The translations under genes were made by a program, and so were the position numbers. A stretch of 64,000 bases of DNA, taken from positions 186,001 through 250,000 of the forward strand of contig NZ_FUWJ01000001.1 in assembly GCF_900167455.1 (NCBI RefSeq), written 5' to 3'. This document shows, one piece after another, positions 44,038 to 52,500 of this stretch (position 1 is its first letter; every line of letters starts with the position of its first letter). The notes below the pieces were generated by a model. It ran no database searches. It saw only the letters and a program-made list of their open reading frames with translations, and was not told where the DNA came from. This DNA comes from Enhydrobacter aerosaccus (lineage in GTDB: Bacteria; Pseudomonadota; Alphaproteobacteria; Reyranellales; Reyranellaceae).

Positions 44038-45216
44038 ATGGAACGAGATACTGATGCCGGCCCGTCGACGCTGATTGAATGGCTGGCTGGAGACGAGTGT
44101 TACGCACTCGACGACGCCGGGTTGGCAGACGAGCTCGGTCGTCGGCTCAGGGCAGCTGGTCTACCGCTAGACCACGTTGGCCTGTATTTGCGTACGCTGC
44201 ATCCTGAGATCATCGGCCACACGATTGTGTGGGCGCCCAATGAGCCGGCGCGAATCTATGCTAGACGATACGACATTGTGCGCTCGTCCGCCTACCTCGA
44301 CAATCCGGTCCGGCGGGTCTTGGAGACGGAGGAGCCCCTCGTTCTGCGGGTAGGGACGCAGAAGGACGAATCATGGACCCAGATCGATATATTCAAAGGT
44401 CGCCATTTGGTAGAATTCGTCATCCTGCCATTGTGCAGTTCAGATGCATTGCCAAGCGCTGTGTCCTTCGCCACGACGTCCAGCAATGGATTCACTGCAG
44501 CCCAGCGGGCCGCCTTGTATCGGATCGTTCCAGCACTGCGAAATGCCTGTGAGCTTCGCACCCTGCGAAAGGTAGAGCGCACGCTTCTGGATACTTACCT
44601 CGGCACTCTTGCAGGGCGCCGCATCCTCGAAGGCCGTGTGCGTCGAGGCGAGGTCGAAACGTTCGAAGCCGCGCTCATGCTCTGCGACCTGCGCGGCTTC
44701 ACTGAGCTCTCCAATCGTCTGCCCAGCGAACGTGTCCTCGAGCTGCTGGATGCATACTTCGACTGCGTGATTCCTGCGGTCAATGAAGTGGGCGGCGAGG
44801 TGATAAAGTTCATGGGAGATGCCGTGCTCGCCTTTTTCTACCGTGAAGATGCATCGGCAGCTTGCGCTGCCGCTCTGCGGGGCGCATTGGCTGCGCTCGA
44901 CAGCTTAAGAGGGTTGAGTGTACCGGATGCCGAACTGCGCGCCGGCATAGCCTTGCACTACGGCATGGTTAGCTATGGCAACATCGGCTACGGTCACCGG
45001 CTCGATTTCACCTTGATCGGTCCTGACGTCAATCTGGTGAGCCGCCTGCAGGGAATCTGCAGCACCACCGCCCAGCCTCTGTTGATGTCTCAGGGCTTTG
45101 CCCGATTGATCAGCGCAGGCCGAGTCGTGGCCCTTGGTCCACATGAGCTAAAGGGCTTCGCGAAGCCGGTAAATCTTTACACGATCACTGGCCTGGCTCC
45201 AGGCTGCAGCCACTGA
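44038..45216 (+). CDS. Class III adenylate/guanylate cyclase
   Basis: A 392-residue cytoplasmic cyclase. An N-terminal region of about 180 residues without a recognised sensor signature precedes the catalytic domain. The metal-binding Asp residues lie in ALMLCDLRGFTELSNR and IKFMGDAVLAFFY, and GYGHRLDFTLIGPDVNLVSR is the core that includes the transition-state region. The LRGFT and LIGPDVNL spellings fit bacterial adenylate cyclases of the rhizobial multi-copy type. It would make cAMP in response to an unknown signal. An Fnr/Crp-type regulator remnant lies directly downstream. Confidence 0.9.
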   Translation: MERDTDAGPSTLIEWLAGDECYALDDAGLADELGRRLRAAGLPLDHVGLYLRTLHPEIIGHTIVWAPNEPARIYARRYDIVRSSAYLDNPVRRVLETEEPLVLRVGTQKDESWTQIDIFKGRHLVEFVILPLCSSDALPSAVSFATTSSNGFTAAQRAALYRIVPALRNACELRTLRKVERTLLDTYLGTLAGRRILEGRVRRGEVETFEAALMLCDLRGFTELSNRLPSERVLELLDAYFDCVIPAVNEVGGEVIKFMGDAVLAFFYREDASAACAAALRGALAALDSLRGLSVPDAELRAGIALHYGMVSYGNIGYGHRLDFTLIGPDVNLVSRLQGICSTTAQPLLMSQGFARLISAGRVVALGPHELKGFAKPVNLYTITGLAPGCSH

Positions 45217-45271
45217 GAATGGTATAGGGACGGTGGGGCGCTCCGATATGGCCGGTGACGTGCTTGAGCGC

Positions 45272-45303
45272 GTCCGCACGTCCTCACGTCCTCACGTCCT
45301 CAC
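45272..45303. repeat. 8-bp tandem repeat
   Basis: GTCCTCAC is repeated three times perfectly (45280-45303), preceded by one imperfect copy GTCCGCAC. It lies between the cyclase stop and the regulator remnant. A slippage-prone tract with no evident function. Confidence 0.7.
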
Positions 45304-45329
45304 GGATGATTGTCGCCGGCGCCGACGAG

Positions 45330-45485
45330 CAGGGCAGAGGAAAGAGTTGCAACGTTCCTGCTCGACATGGTCAGCCGGATTCCGACGACGACGGTCATTT
45401 CGACTTGCCATGATGCGAAGCGATATCGTGGCCGTCTCGGTCTCACGCATGCAGAGTCTAGTGGGGCGATGCGATTCCTCAACAT
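45330..45485 (+). pseudogene. Crp/Fnr-family regulator remnant (HTH part)
   Basis: One frame reads RAEERVATFLLDMVSRIPTT, the helix that links the dimer and DNA-binding domains of FixK/Fnr-type proteins (usually ERVASFLLDMASR). The next frame continues LAMMRSDIVA and VSVSRMQSL, matching LPMSRSDIADYLGLTVETVSR with a deletion of several residues. The cyclic-nucleotide-binding domain is gone. It is a frameshifted relic next to an adenylate cyclase. Confidence 0.6.
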
Positions 45486-45584
45486 CGATTGAGATGTATC
45501 AAGTCGAACCCTCCTATTCTCCTCATAAGAGATGAAGTCAGTGGAGGCGGTGTTCGAGCCAATCATGAGAACATGAGGAGCGAC

Positions 45585-45842
45585 ATGAAAGAGTTCGATC
45601 TAAAGCGTGCGATCGACGCCTATACAAAAGCTTGGGCTGAAGCAAAGAAGCACGGAGATGAGGCGGCAAAGGCTTTGACGATGGCTGATTTCGTATCGTC
45701 CGAACGTGCAAAGAAGCTATTTGCGCAGAGCGCCGAGCGGTCGCTCGTTGCTTCCGAGAATTATCGGAAGGCAGCTGACATTTGCCTGAAGGTCGTAGAA
45801 GAAATGGATCGCAAACGATCTCGTGTTGGAAGAAGTGCCTGA
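45585..45842 (+). CDS. Small helical protein of unknown function
   Basis: An 85-residue protein with no family I recognise. It is highly charged and should be almost all helix (DLKRAIDAYTKAWAEAKKHG, ERAKKLFAQSAERSLVASEN). GAGGAG lies four bases before the ATG, a strong ribosome site supporting real translation. Composition is less GC-rich than the mobile block that follows. It is the last gene before the ParB gene. Confidence 0.6.
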   Translation: MKEFDLKRAIDAYTKAWAEAKKHGDEAAKALTMADFVSSERAKKLFAQSAERSLVASENYRKAADICLKVVEEMDRKRSRVGRSA

Positions 45843-45975
45843 TGCAGGCCGGATCTCCGGTTATGCGCATGTAGTGAGCGCGACAGCGGCAGGTCAGTAG
45901 TCCCTGAGGCCTTGACACTGATGCGTGTAGGAAGAGTGAGAGGGCCGTGCCGAGTTCCGTGACGGATTGGGAGGT

Positions 45976-45992
45976 CGAGAGAGAGTCTCTCG
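45976..45992. promoter_or_regulatory. Palindrome upstream of the ParB gene
   Basis: CGAGAGAGAGTCTCTCG is a perfect 7-bp inverted repeat around 3 bases, centred 34 bp before the ATG. In this position it could be an operator for autoregulation or fold as a hairpin in the leader. There is no direct evidence for a binding protein. Confidence 0.45.
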
Positions 45993-46017
45993 GCCGTCCG
46001 TCGCGGAGTACATCGAC

Positions 46018-48135
46018 ATGGCCAAGACCACATGGAAGATCACGCTCAGCAGCTCACGCGACATTCCCTTCAACAAGCTTATGCCCAGCCAGTCTAACGT
46101 CCGGCGCGTGAAAGCTGGGCTCTCGATCGAGGAGCTGGCCGAGGACATCGCCCGACGCGGGCTCCTGCAGAGCCTCAACGTCCGACCGGTGCTCGACTCC
46201 CAGGGCAAGGAGAACGGCACGTTCGAGGTGCCGGCGGGCGGACGCCGTTATCGCGCACTCGCGCTCCTGGTGCAGCAGAAGCGCCTCGCCAAGACCGCGC
46301 CTGTACCCTGCGTCGTTCGTGAGGCTCCTGCCGACATCCTCGCCGAGGACGATTCGCTGGCTGAGAACGTCCAGCGCGCCCCGCTGCATCCGCTCGACCA
46401 GTTCCGCGCCTTCCAGGCTTTGCGCGAGAAGGGGCGGTCGGAGGAGGATATCGCCGCCGCCTTTTTTGTGAGCGTCAATGTCGTGATGCAGCGCCTGCGG
46501 CTGGTCTCCGTTTCGCCAAAGCTGCTCGACCTCTATGCCGAAGACGGCATGTCGCTCGAGCAGCTCATGGCCTTCGCAGTGACCAGCGACCACCCACGGC
46601 AGGAGCAGGTCTGGGAGGCGGTGCAGCACTCGTACAACCAGGATCCCTACCAGATCCGCCGTATGCTGACGGAACGTTCAGTACGAGCCTGCGACAAGCG
46701 CGTGCGCTTCGTCGGCGTCGACGCCTACGAGGCGGCGGGCGGTGTCGTTCTCCGCGACCTGTTCGAGCAGGACCACGGCGGCTGGCTGGAGGACTTGGGT
46801 CTGCTCGACGGCCTGGTCGCCCAGAAGCTGAAGGCCGACGCCCAGGCTATCGCGGGCGAGGGCTGGAAGTGGATCGAGGTCGCCGTCGACTTCCCCTACG
46901 GCCACACGCACCGAATGCGCAAGCTCAAGGGCGCGCAAGCCGACCTCTCTGCCGACGAGCAAGCCACCATCGACGCCCTGAATGCCGAGTACGCCCGGCT
47001 CGAGGCCGAATACCACAACGCCGACGAACTGCCCGACGAGGTGGACCAGCGGCTGGGCGAGATCGAGACGGAGCTGGCCGCCTTCGACGATCGGCCAGTG
47101 ACCTACGATCCCGCCGAGATCGCCCGAGCCGGTGCCTTCATCGGCATCGACAGTGACGGCAGACTTTCGGTCGACCGCGGCTACGTTCGGCCTGAGGATG
47201 AGCATCGGAGGGACGCCGATGGGCAGGAAACGGAACATGCAGACTCCGGCGCGTCATCTGCCCAATCGCCGTGCACGACGGTCGATCAGGGCACGGTCAT
47301 CACCTTTGGACACCAGCCGGAGGTAGAAGCCGAGGATGACGAAGCCATCCGGCCATTGCCGGAGCGGCTCCTCATGGAACTGACGGCGCACCGCACGCTT
47401 GCCCTGCGCAACGCCGTTGCTAACGATCCGCAGGTCGCCATGACGGCGCTCCTGCACAAGCTGTGTCTGGATGCCTTCGAGCACAGCACGTCTCCTGCCT
47501 GTCTCGAGGCCTCCGTCGGCCATGTCTTCTTCGCCGTTCAGGCCTCTGACCTCAGGGATACCGCGTCGGCCAAGGCCGTCGCCGAGCGGCACGAGGCATG
47601 GAAGGCCGAATTGCCGACGGAGGAGGGAGCCCTCTGGAACTGGCTCGCAGCCCTCGACGACGACAGGCGGACTCAGCTCCTGGCCCATTGCGTGTCGTTC
47701 GGCGTCAACGCCCTCTACGAGCGGGTTGGCCGCTATGGCGCGGGTCTCAGCGAGCACGGCTTGCGCTGTCGACTGGCGCAGGCCGACAGGCTGGCCGCGG
47801 CCGTCGGCCTCGACATGGTCGCCGCCGGCTGGCGACCGACTGTCGAGAACTACCTTGGCCGCGTGACCAAGCCCCGCATCCTCGAAGCCGTGCGCGAGGC
47901 GAAAGGCGAGCAGGCGGCCGGGCTCATCGATCATCTCAAGAAAGCCGACATGGCGAAGGAGGCCGAGCGGCTGCTCGATGGCTCCGGGTGGCTGCCTGAA
48001 CCGCTGCGCATCGCCACTGCCGAGTCGGAGGCCGACGAGCCATCCGCACGGGGCGAGGCGTTGCCGGAGTTCCTGACCAGCGACGACGCCACGGCCGATG
48101 CATCGGAGGAGCGACCTCAGCAACCGGCCGAATAA
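46018..48135 (+). CDS. ParB/RepB/Spo0J-family partition-like protein, long form
   Basis: A 705-residue ParB-type protein, more than twice the usual 300 residues. The ParB/sulfiredoxin-like N-terminal domain has LSIEELAEDIARRGLLQSLN, the CTP-binding GGRRYRAL and LAENVQRAPLHPLDQ, followed by the helix-turn-helix core (SEEDIAAAFFVSVNVVMQRL). The long C-terminal half (about 280-700) has a helical and acidic region and no recognised domain. No ParA gene is adjacent. Long ParB proteins of this kind lead the conserved maintenance block of alphaproteobacterial integrative elements and plasmids. The ATG (MAKTTWKI) was chosen over an upstream alternative that overlaps the palindrome. Confidence 0.88.
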   Translation: MAKTTWKITLSSSRDIPFNKLMPSQSNVRRVKAGLSIEELAEDIARRGLLQSLNVRPVLDSQGKENGTFEVPAGGRRYRALALLVQQKRLAKTAPVPCVVREAPADILAEDDSLAENVQRAPLHPLDQFRAFQALREKGRSEEDIAAAFFVSVNVVMQRLRLVSVSPKLLDLYAEDGMSLEQLMAFAVTSDHPRQEQVWEAVQHSYNQDPYQIRRMLTERSVRACDKRVRFVGVDAYEAAGGVVLRDLFEQDHGGWLEDLGLLDGLVAQKLKADAQAIAGEGWKWIEVAVDFPYGHTHRMRKLKGAQADLSADEQATIDALNAEYARLEAEYHNADELPDEVDQRLGEIETELAAFDDRPVTYDPAEIARAGAFIGIDSDGRLSVDRGYVRPEDEHRRDADGQETEHADSGASSAQSPCTTVDQGTVITFGHQPEVEAEDDEAIRPLPERLLMELTAHRTLALRNAVANDPQVAMTALLHKLCLDAFEHSTSPACLEASVGHVFFAVQASDLRDTASAKAVAERHEAWKAELPTEEGALWNWLAALDDDRRTQLLAHCVSFGVNALYERVGRYGAGLSEHGLRCRLAQADRLAAAVGLDMVAAGWRPTVENYLGRVTKPRILEAVREAKGEQAAGLIDHLKKADMAKEAERLLDGSGWLPEPLRIATAESEADEPSARGEALPEFLTSDDATADASEERPQQPAE

Positions 48136-48188
48136 CGATCACGTCGGGACGGCGTCCCCGTCCTTGGTTCTTCATCGATCCACGCCTT

Positions 48189-48220
48189 GGCGCCCGGCCG
48201 CGTGCCGGGCGCCATTGTTT
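48189..48220 (+). terminator. Rho-independent terminator-like hairpin after the ParB gene
   Basis: GGCGCCCGGC and GCCGGGCGCC pair perfectly (10 bp) around CGCGT and are followed by ATTGTTTG. It separates the ParB gene from the radC leader. A shorter version of the same hairpin recurs before the next leader. Confidence 0.7.
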
Positions 48221-48241
48221 GAGGGCAGTGACCGCCGCCGC

Positions 48242-48335
48242 GAGAGGGAGAGGCCTGCCGGGAAGGGAGTGAGCCGATCAGGCCGAGAGAGCGCCGACCG
48301 GCTTGTCCCTTCCCAGCTCTTCCGAGGTCTTCCTC
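48242..48335 (+). ncRNA. Structured 5' leader of the radC gene, copy A (radC-RNA-motif-like)
   Basis: The outer stem is GGGAGAG/CTCTTCC (48246-48252 with 48317-48323). The middle stem is GGGAAGGGA/TCCCTTCCC (48260-48268 with 48306-48314), and the apical stem is GAGCC/GGCTT. The ribosome site GAGG follows directly after the outer stem. A near-copy with compensatory base changes precedes the helicase gene. Position before radC and a DNA-modifying gene matches the published radC RNA motif of proteobacteria. That identification is from memory and needs a covariance search. Confidence 0.65.
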
Positions 48336-49229
48336 ATGACTGCTGTCGTCACCACGGCGGCCGCTCGTGCGGCCGCATCCGTTCGAGTCGCCCCTACGCT
48401 CGATCCCGCCAAGTGCGTCGCCGAGGCGGCGCAGCGTATTCCTCCCGGTCTCCAACGAGACCCGCGCATCCACGCCGGCGCGGTGCGTGCCGCCATGGAA
48501 GACGCTCACCGTCACAGTGAGACGGATGGTGGGTGCGACCCTTCATCCACGACAGAATCCGCACAAGCGAAGGCGCGTGTCCGCGGCGGCCAAGCTTACC
48601 TCAAGGACGGCAGCGTTGTTGTCCTGCCGACGGAAGAGACCGCAGACCAGGATTTGCTCGCGCGATTGCTGGCTTCTTCGCATGGTACGGCGTGCGCATC
48701 TGCCCTCTTGCAGCACTTTCCCAGCATTGGGCATGTCATCTCGGCCGAAGCGTCACAGCTTCGCACATTCGGCTTGAGTGGACGTGACATCGCCGTATTG
48801 CGCCTTGTCCACCAAATCGCCTGCCGCATGGCCAGAGCCGAAGTGCGCAGCCGCCCCGTCCTCAGCAATTGGCCGGCGCTGATCGCCTACTTGCAGACGG
48901 CAATGGCGTACCAGCAGATCGAGCAGTTTCGAATCCTGTTTCTTGATCGCAAGAACACTCTCATCGCCGACGAGGTGCAGCAACGCGGCACGGTCAGTCA
49001 CACGCCCGTTTACCCGCGGGAGGTGATGAAGCGCGCCTTGATCCTCAACGCCTCCGCTCTCATCGCTGTGCACAATCATCCGTCGGGTGATCCCAAGCCG
49101 TCCCGGGAAGACATCGAGACGACGCGTCAATTGAAGGTAGCGGCCAACTCTCTTGAGGTTGAACTGCACGACCACGTCGTGATCGGTCACGGCAAGCACG
49201 CGTCGTTCAAGTCTCTCGGATTGCTTTAA
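48336..49229 (+). CDS. radC: RadC-family JAB/MPN domain protein
   Basis: A 297-residue RadC-type protein. After an N-terminal tail rich in Ala and a helix-hairpin region (GTACASALLQHFPSIGHVIS), the JAMM motif is complete: HNHPSGDPKPSRED provides HxH and Asp, and the EQFRILFLDRKNTLIADEV strand precedes it. Despite its name it is not a proven repair protein; it is common on integrative elements and plasmids. Translation starts at the ATG behind GAGG at the base of a structured leader; a TTG 33 bp upstream lies inside that structure and is unlikely. Confidence 0.93.
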   Translation: MTAVVTTAAARAAASVRVAPTLDPAKCVAEAAQRIPPGLQRDPRIHAGAVRAAMEDAHRHSETDGGCDPSSTTESAQAKARVRGGQAYLKDGSVVVLPTEETADQDLLARLLASSHGTACASALLQHFPSIGHVISAEASQLRTFGLSGRDIAVLRLVHQIACRMARAEVRSRPVLSNWPALIAYLQTAMAYQQIEQFRILFLDRKNTLIADEVQQRGTVSHTPVYPREVMKRALILNASALIAVHNHPSGDPKPSREDIETTRQLKVAANSLEVELHDHVVIGHGKHASFKSLGLL

Positions 49230-49245
49230 TGCGGGCCCGCATTAA
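49226..49245. promoter_or_regulatory. Perfect 20-bp palindrome across the radC stop codon
   Basis: TTAATGCGGGCCCGCATTAA is a perfect palindrome with no spacer, containing the TAA stop of radC. It could be a cruciform or hairpin terminator, or a binding site for a dimeric protein such as the ParB-like protein or XRE regulator of this block. No second copy was noticed in the window. Confidence 0.6.
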
Positions 49246-49367
49246 TTCGGGCGGCCTCAGCTAGCGCGGCTTGCCCTGCCCAAGCCGACAGGTTGGCCGA
49301 CTGATCTAACGAATGCGCCGGTATGGCCACGGCCATCCCGTCCGTTTCGGATCGATCTCACCATTCA

Positions 49368-49399
49368 CGCCCGGCTTTGTGCCGGGCGCTTCTTGTTTC
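49368..49399 (+). terminator. Terminator-like hairpin between radC and the helicase leader
   Basis: CGCCCGGC and GCCGGGCG (8 bp) close a TTTGT loop, followed by CTTCTTGTTTC. It is the shorter sister of the hairpin after the ParB gene and stands in the same place relative to the repeated leader. Confidence 0.65.
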
Positions 49400-49421
49400 G
49401 GAGTGGTGATCGCGTCGTGAT

Positions 49422-49518
49422 GAGAGGGAGAGGCCTGCCGGGACGGAAGTGAGCCGGTCGGGTCGAAGAGAGAGCGCCCATCGGCTCGACCCGTTCCCGC
49501 TCTCCCGAGGTCTCCTCC
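49422..49518 (+). ncRNA. Structured 5' leader of the helicase/methylase gene, copy B (radC-RNA-motif-like)
   Basis: This is homologous to the radC leader: it shares GAGAGGGAGAGGCCTGCCGG and the ending CGAGGTCT before the start. Stems are kept with changed bases: outer GGGAGAG/CTCTCCC (49426-49432 with 49500-49506), middle GGGACGG/CCGTTCCC, and apical GAGCC/GGCTC. Copy A's G-T pair becomes G-C, and an A-T pair becomes C-G. The compensatory pattern argues for an RNA or stem function. Confidence 0.65.
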
Positions 49519-52500
49519 ATGACGACTCCCGTCTCTGCGGCCAGCGTGATTGCCACTCCGAGCACGCCTGCGTCCAATACCGCTACCGCGCTTCTCGGCG
49601 CCGCCGAGCATCTCCTGAATGATCTTGCGCGTGGCCGGCGCATCGATGCCGCAGCCCTGAGGGCTGCGATGGAACACGCCTTCGGCGGCTCCGATGCTGA
49701 AGGCTTGTGGGACTGGAAGGCCGCTTACGATGCCTGCGAGGCGACGACGGTGCTCTTCCTGCGCCGCTTCGGTCCGGCCATGCGAGCGCGTGCGGCGTCC
49801 CCGGCGGCGCAGCTGGCGATGCTGGACAAGATCGCCGCTCTCCTGCCCAGCCATACCCGCCGCTCGCAGGAGAGCCAATCCCTTCAGCAGTTCTCCACGC
49901 CGATTGCACTTGGCCTTGCGGTTAGCGCTGCTGCTGCCATCACACCGTCCGACCATGTCTTGGAACCTTCTGCCGGCACGGGCCTGCTCGCCATCTTCGC
50001 CGAGCTGGCAGGCGCCGGGCTTGCTCTGAATGAGCTGGCGGACACGCGCGCAGGCCTGCTCGATCTCCTCTTCCCGGCGGTTCCCGTCACCCGCTTCGAC
50101 GCGGCGCACATTCACGACCATCTTGATGCCGGCGTGCAGCCGAGCGTCGTGCTGATGAATCCGCCATTCTCGGCCGCCGCGCACGTCGACGGCCGCGTCG
50201 CCGATGCGGCACTCAGGCACCTTCGCTCGGCACTGGCGCGCCTCAGCGACGGCGGGCGCCTGGTTGCCATCACCGGCGCCAATCTGTCCCCTGATCATCC
50301 CGCCTGGCGCGACGCCTTCGTGCGCCTGCAGGAGCGAGCCCGCCTCGTCTTCATGGCGGCAGTCGATGGCGCTGTCTACGCGCGGCACGGCACGAGCATG
50401 CCGACTCGGCTCTTCGTCATCGACAAGCGGCCAGCCGATGATCCGAAGGGCTTCCCGTCTTCGCCTGGCATGGCCAACGACGTAGCGACCCTGCTGGCGT
50501 GGGTGGTCGCGTCGGTGCCGCCTCGGCTGTCCGTCGGTGGCACTGTCACGCCAGCGGCCGCACCGTGCAGTGCGCCGACGTGTATCGCCCGTACGGCTGG
50601 TTCGCGCTCCGTCTTGTTTGCCGTCGCCGACACCGAGTTCGAGGAGGTCGGCTGCGAGACCACCGATTGGCGCCCGACCGAGACCGGCCGGCTCACCGAG
50701 TCGCTCTATGAACCCTATGCGCTGCAATCGATCCGGATTGCCGGCGCTCAGCCGCATCCGACCCCGCTCGTGCAATCGGCCGCCATGGCGTCGGTGGCGC
50801 CCCCTGAGCCCTCCTACCGGCCGCGGCTGGCGCCCGGTCTTGTCGCCAAGGGCGCGCTGTCCGACGCTCAGCTCGAGACCGTGATCTATGCCGGCGAGGC
50901 CCATTCGGGCTTGCTCGCCGGCGCCTGGACCGTGGATGAGACCTTCGACACGCTCTCGGCCGCGCCCGACGCGACCGAGCATGCGGTCCGCTTCCGCCGC
51001 GGCTTCTTCCTTGGCGACGGCACGGGCTGCGGCAAGGGCCGCCAGGTTGCCGCTATCATCCTCGACCACTGGCTGCGCGGCCGCCGTCGCGCGTTGTGGA
51101 TCTCCAAGTCCGATGCCCTGATCGAGGACGCCCGGCGCGACTGGTCGGTGCTCGGCCAGGAGCGCCTGCTCGTGCAGCCCCTGTCGCGCTTCCGGCCGGG
51201 CAGGCCGATCCGGCTGCACGAGGGCATTCTGTTCCTGACCTATGCCACGCTGCGTTCGGCCGAACGCGACGGCAAGCTCTCGCGGCTGGACCAGATCCTC
51301 GAGTGGCTGGGCCCGGGCTTCGACGGCGTGGTCGTGTTCGACGAGGCCCACGCCATGGCGAATGCGGCGGGAGACAGAGGCGAGCGCGGCGAGCAGGCGC
51401 CGTCCCAGCAGGGCCGCGCCGGCCTGCGCCTACAGCACGCGCTGCCTGACGCCCGCGTGCTCTATGTCTCGGCGACCGGCGCCACGACGGTGCGCAACCT
51501 CGCCTATGCCCAGCGGCTTGGCCTGTGGGGCGGGGACGATTTCCCCTTCGCCACCCGTGCGGAGTTCGTCGAGGCGATCGAGGCGGGTGGCGTCGCGGCA
51601 ATGGAGGTCCTGGCGCGCGACCTCAAGAGCCTCGGTCTCTACGCCGCCCGGTCGCTCAGCTATGCCGGCATCGAGTACGAGCTTTTAGAGCACGCGCTGA
51701 GCGACGAGCAGCGGCGTGTCTACGACGCCTATGCCGGCGCCTTTGAGATCATCCACAACAATCTCAACGCCGCGCTGGAGGCCGCCAACATCACGGGCGC
51801 TGGCGAGGGCGGGTCGCGTACCCTCAACGCGCAGGCCAAGTCGGCGGCGCGCTCGGCTTTCGAAGCCGCCAAGCAGCGCTTCTTCGGCCATCTGCTCACC
51901 AGCATGAAGACCCCGACCCTGGTCCGCTCGATCGAGCGCGATCTCGCCAAGGGCCACGCGGCCGTCGTGCAGATCGTGTCGACCGGCGAAGCGCTGATGG
52001 AACGGCGCCTCGCCGACATCCCGACGTCCGAATGGAACGACATCGCCGTCGACATCACGCCGCGCGAGTACGTGCTCGACTATCTCGCCCATTCGTTCCC
52101 GACGCAGCTCTTCGAGGAGTACACCGACGACGAGGGCAACCTTCTGTCGCGCCCGGTGTTCCGCGACGGCCAGCCGGTGCAATGCCGCGAGGCGATCGAA
52201 CGGCGTGACCGGCTGATCGAGCAGTTGGCAGCCCTGCCGCCCGTGCCCGGCGCGCTGGACCAGATCGTGCAGCGCTTCGGCACCGAGCAGGTGGCCGAAG
52301 TGACGGGCCGCACCCGCCGCATCGTGCGCAAGGACGACCGGCTCGCCGTGGAGACACGGGCGCCCTCGGCCAACCTTGCCGAGGCTGCAGCGTTCCAGGA
52401 CGACAAGAAGCGCATCCTGGTGTTCTCAGAGGCAGGCGGCACGGGCCGCAGCTATCACGCCGATCTTGCGGCCCGCAATCAGAGGCTGCGGGTCCACTAT

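Noticed and set aside
43643..44074. Overlapping frames between panC and the cyclase
   Set aside because: Arg- and Ser-rich translations without family resemblance or ribosome sites; not called as genes.
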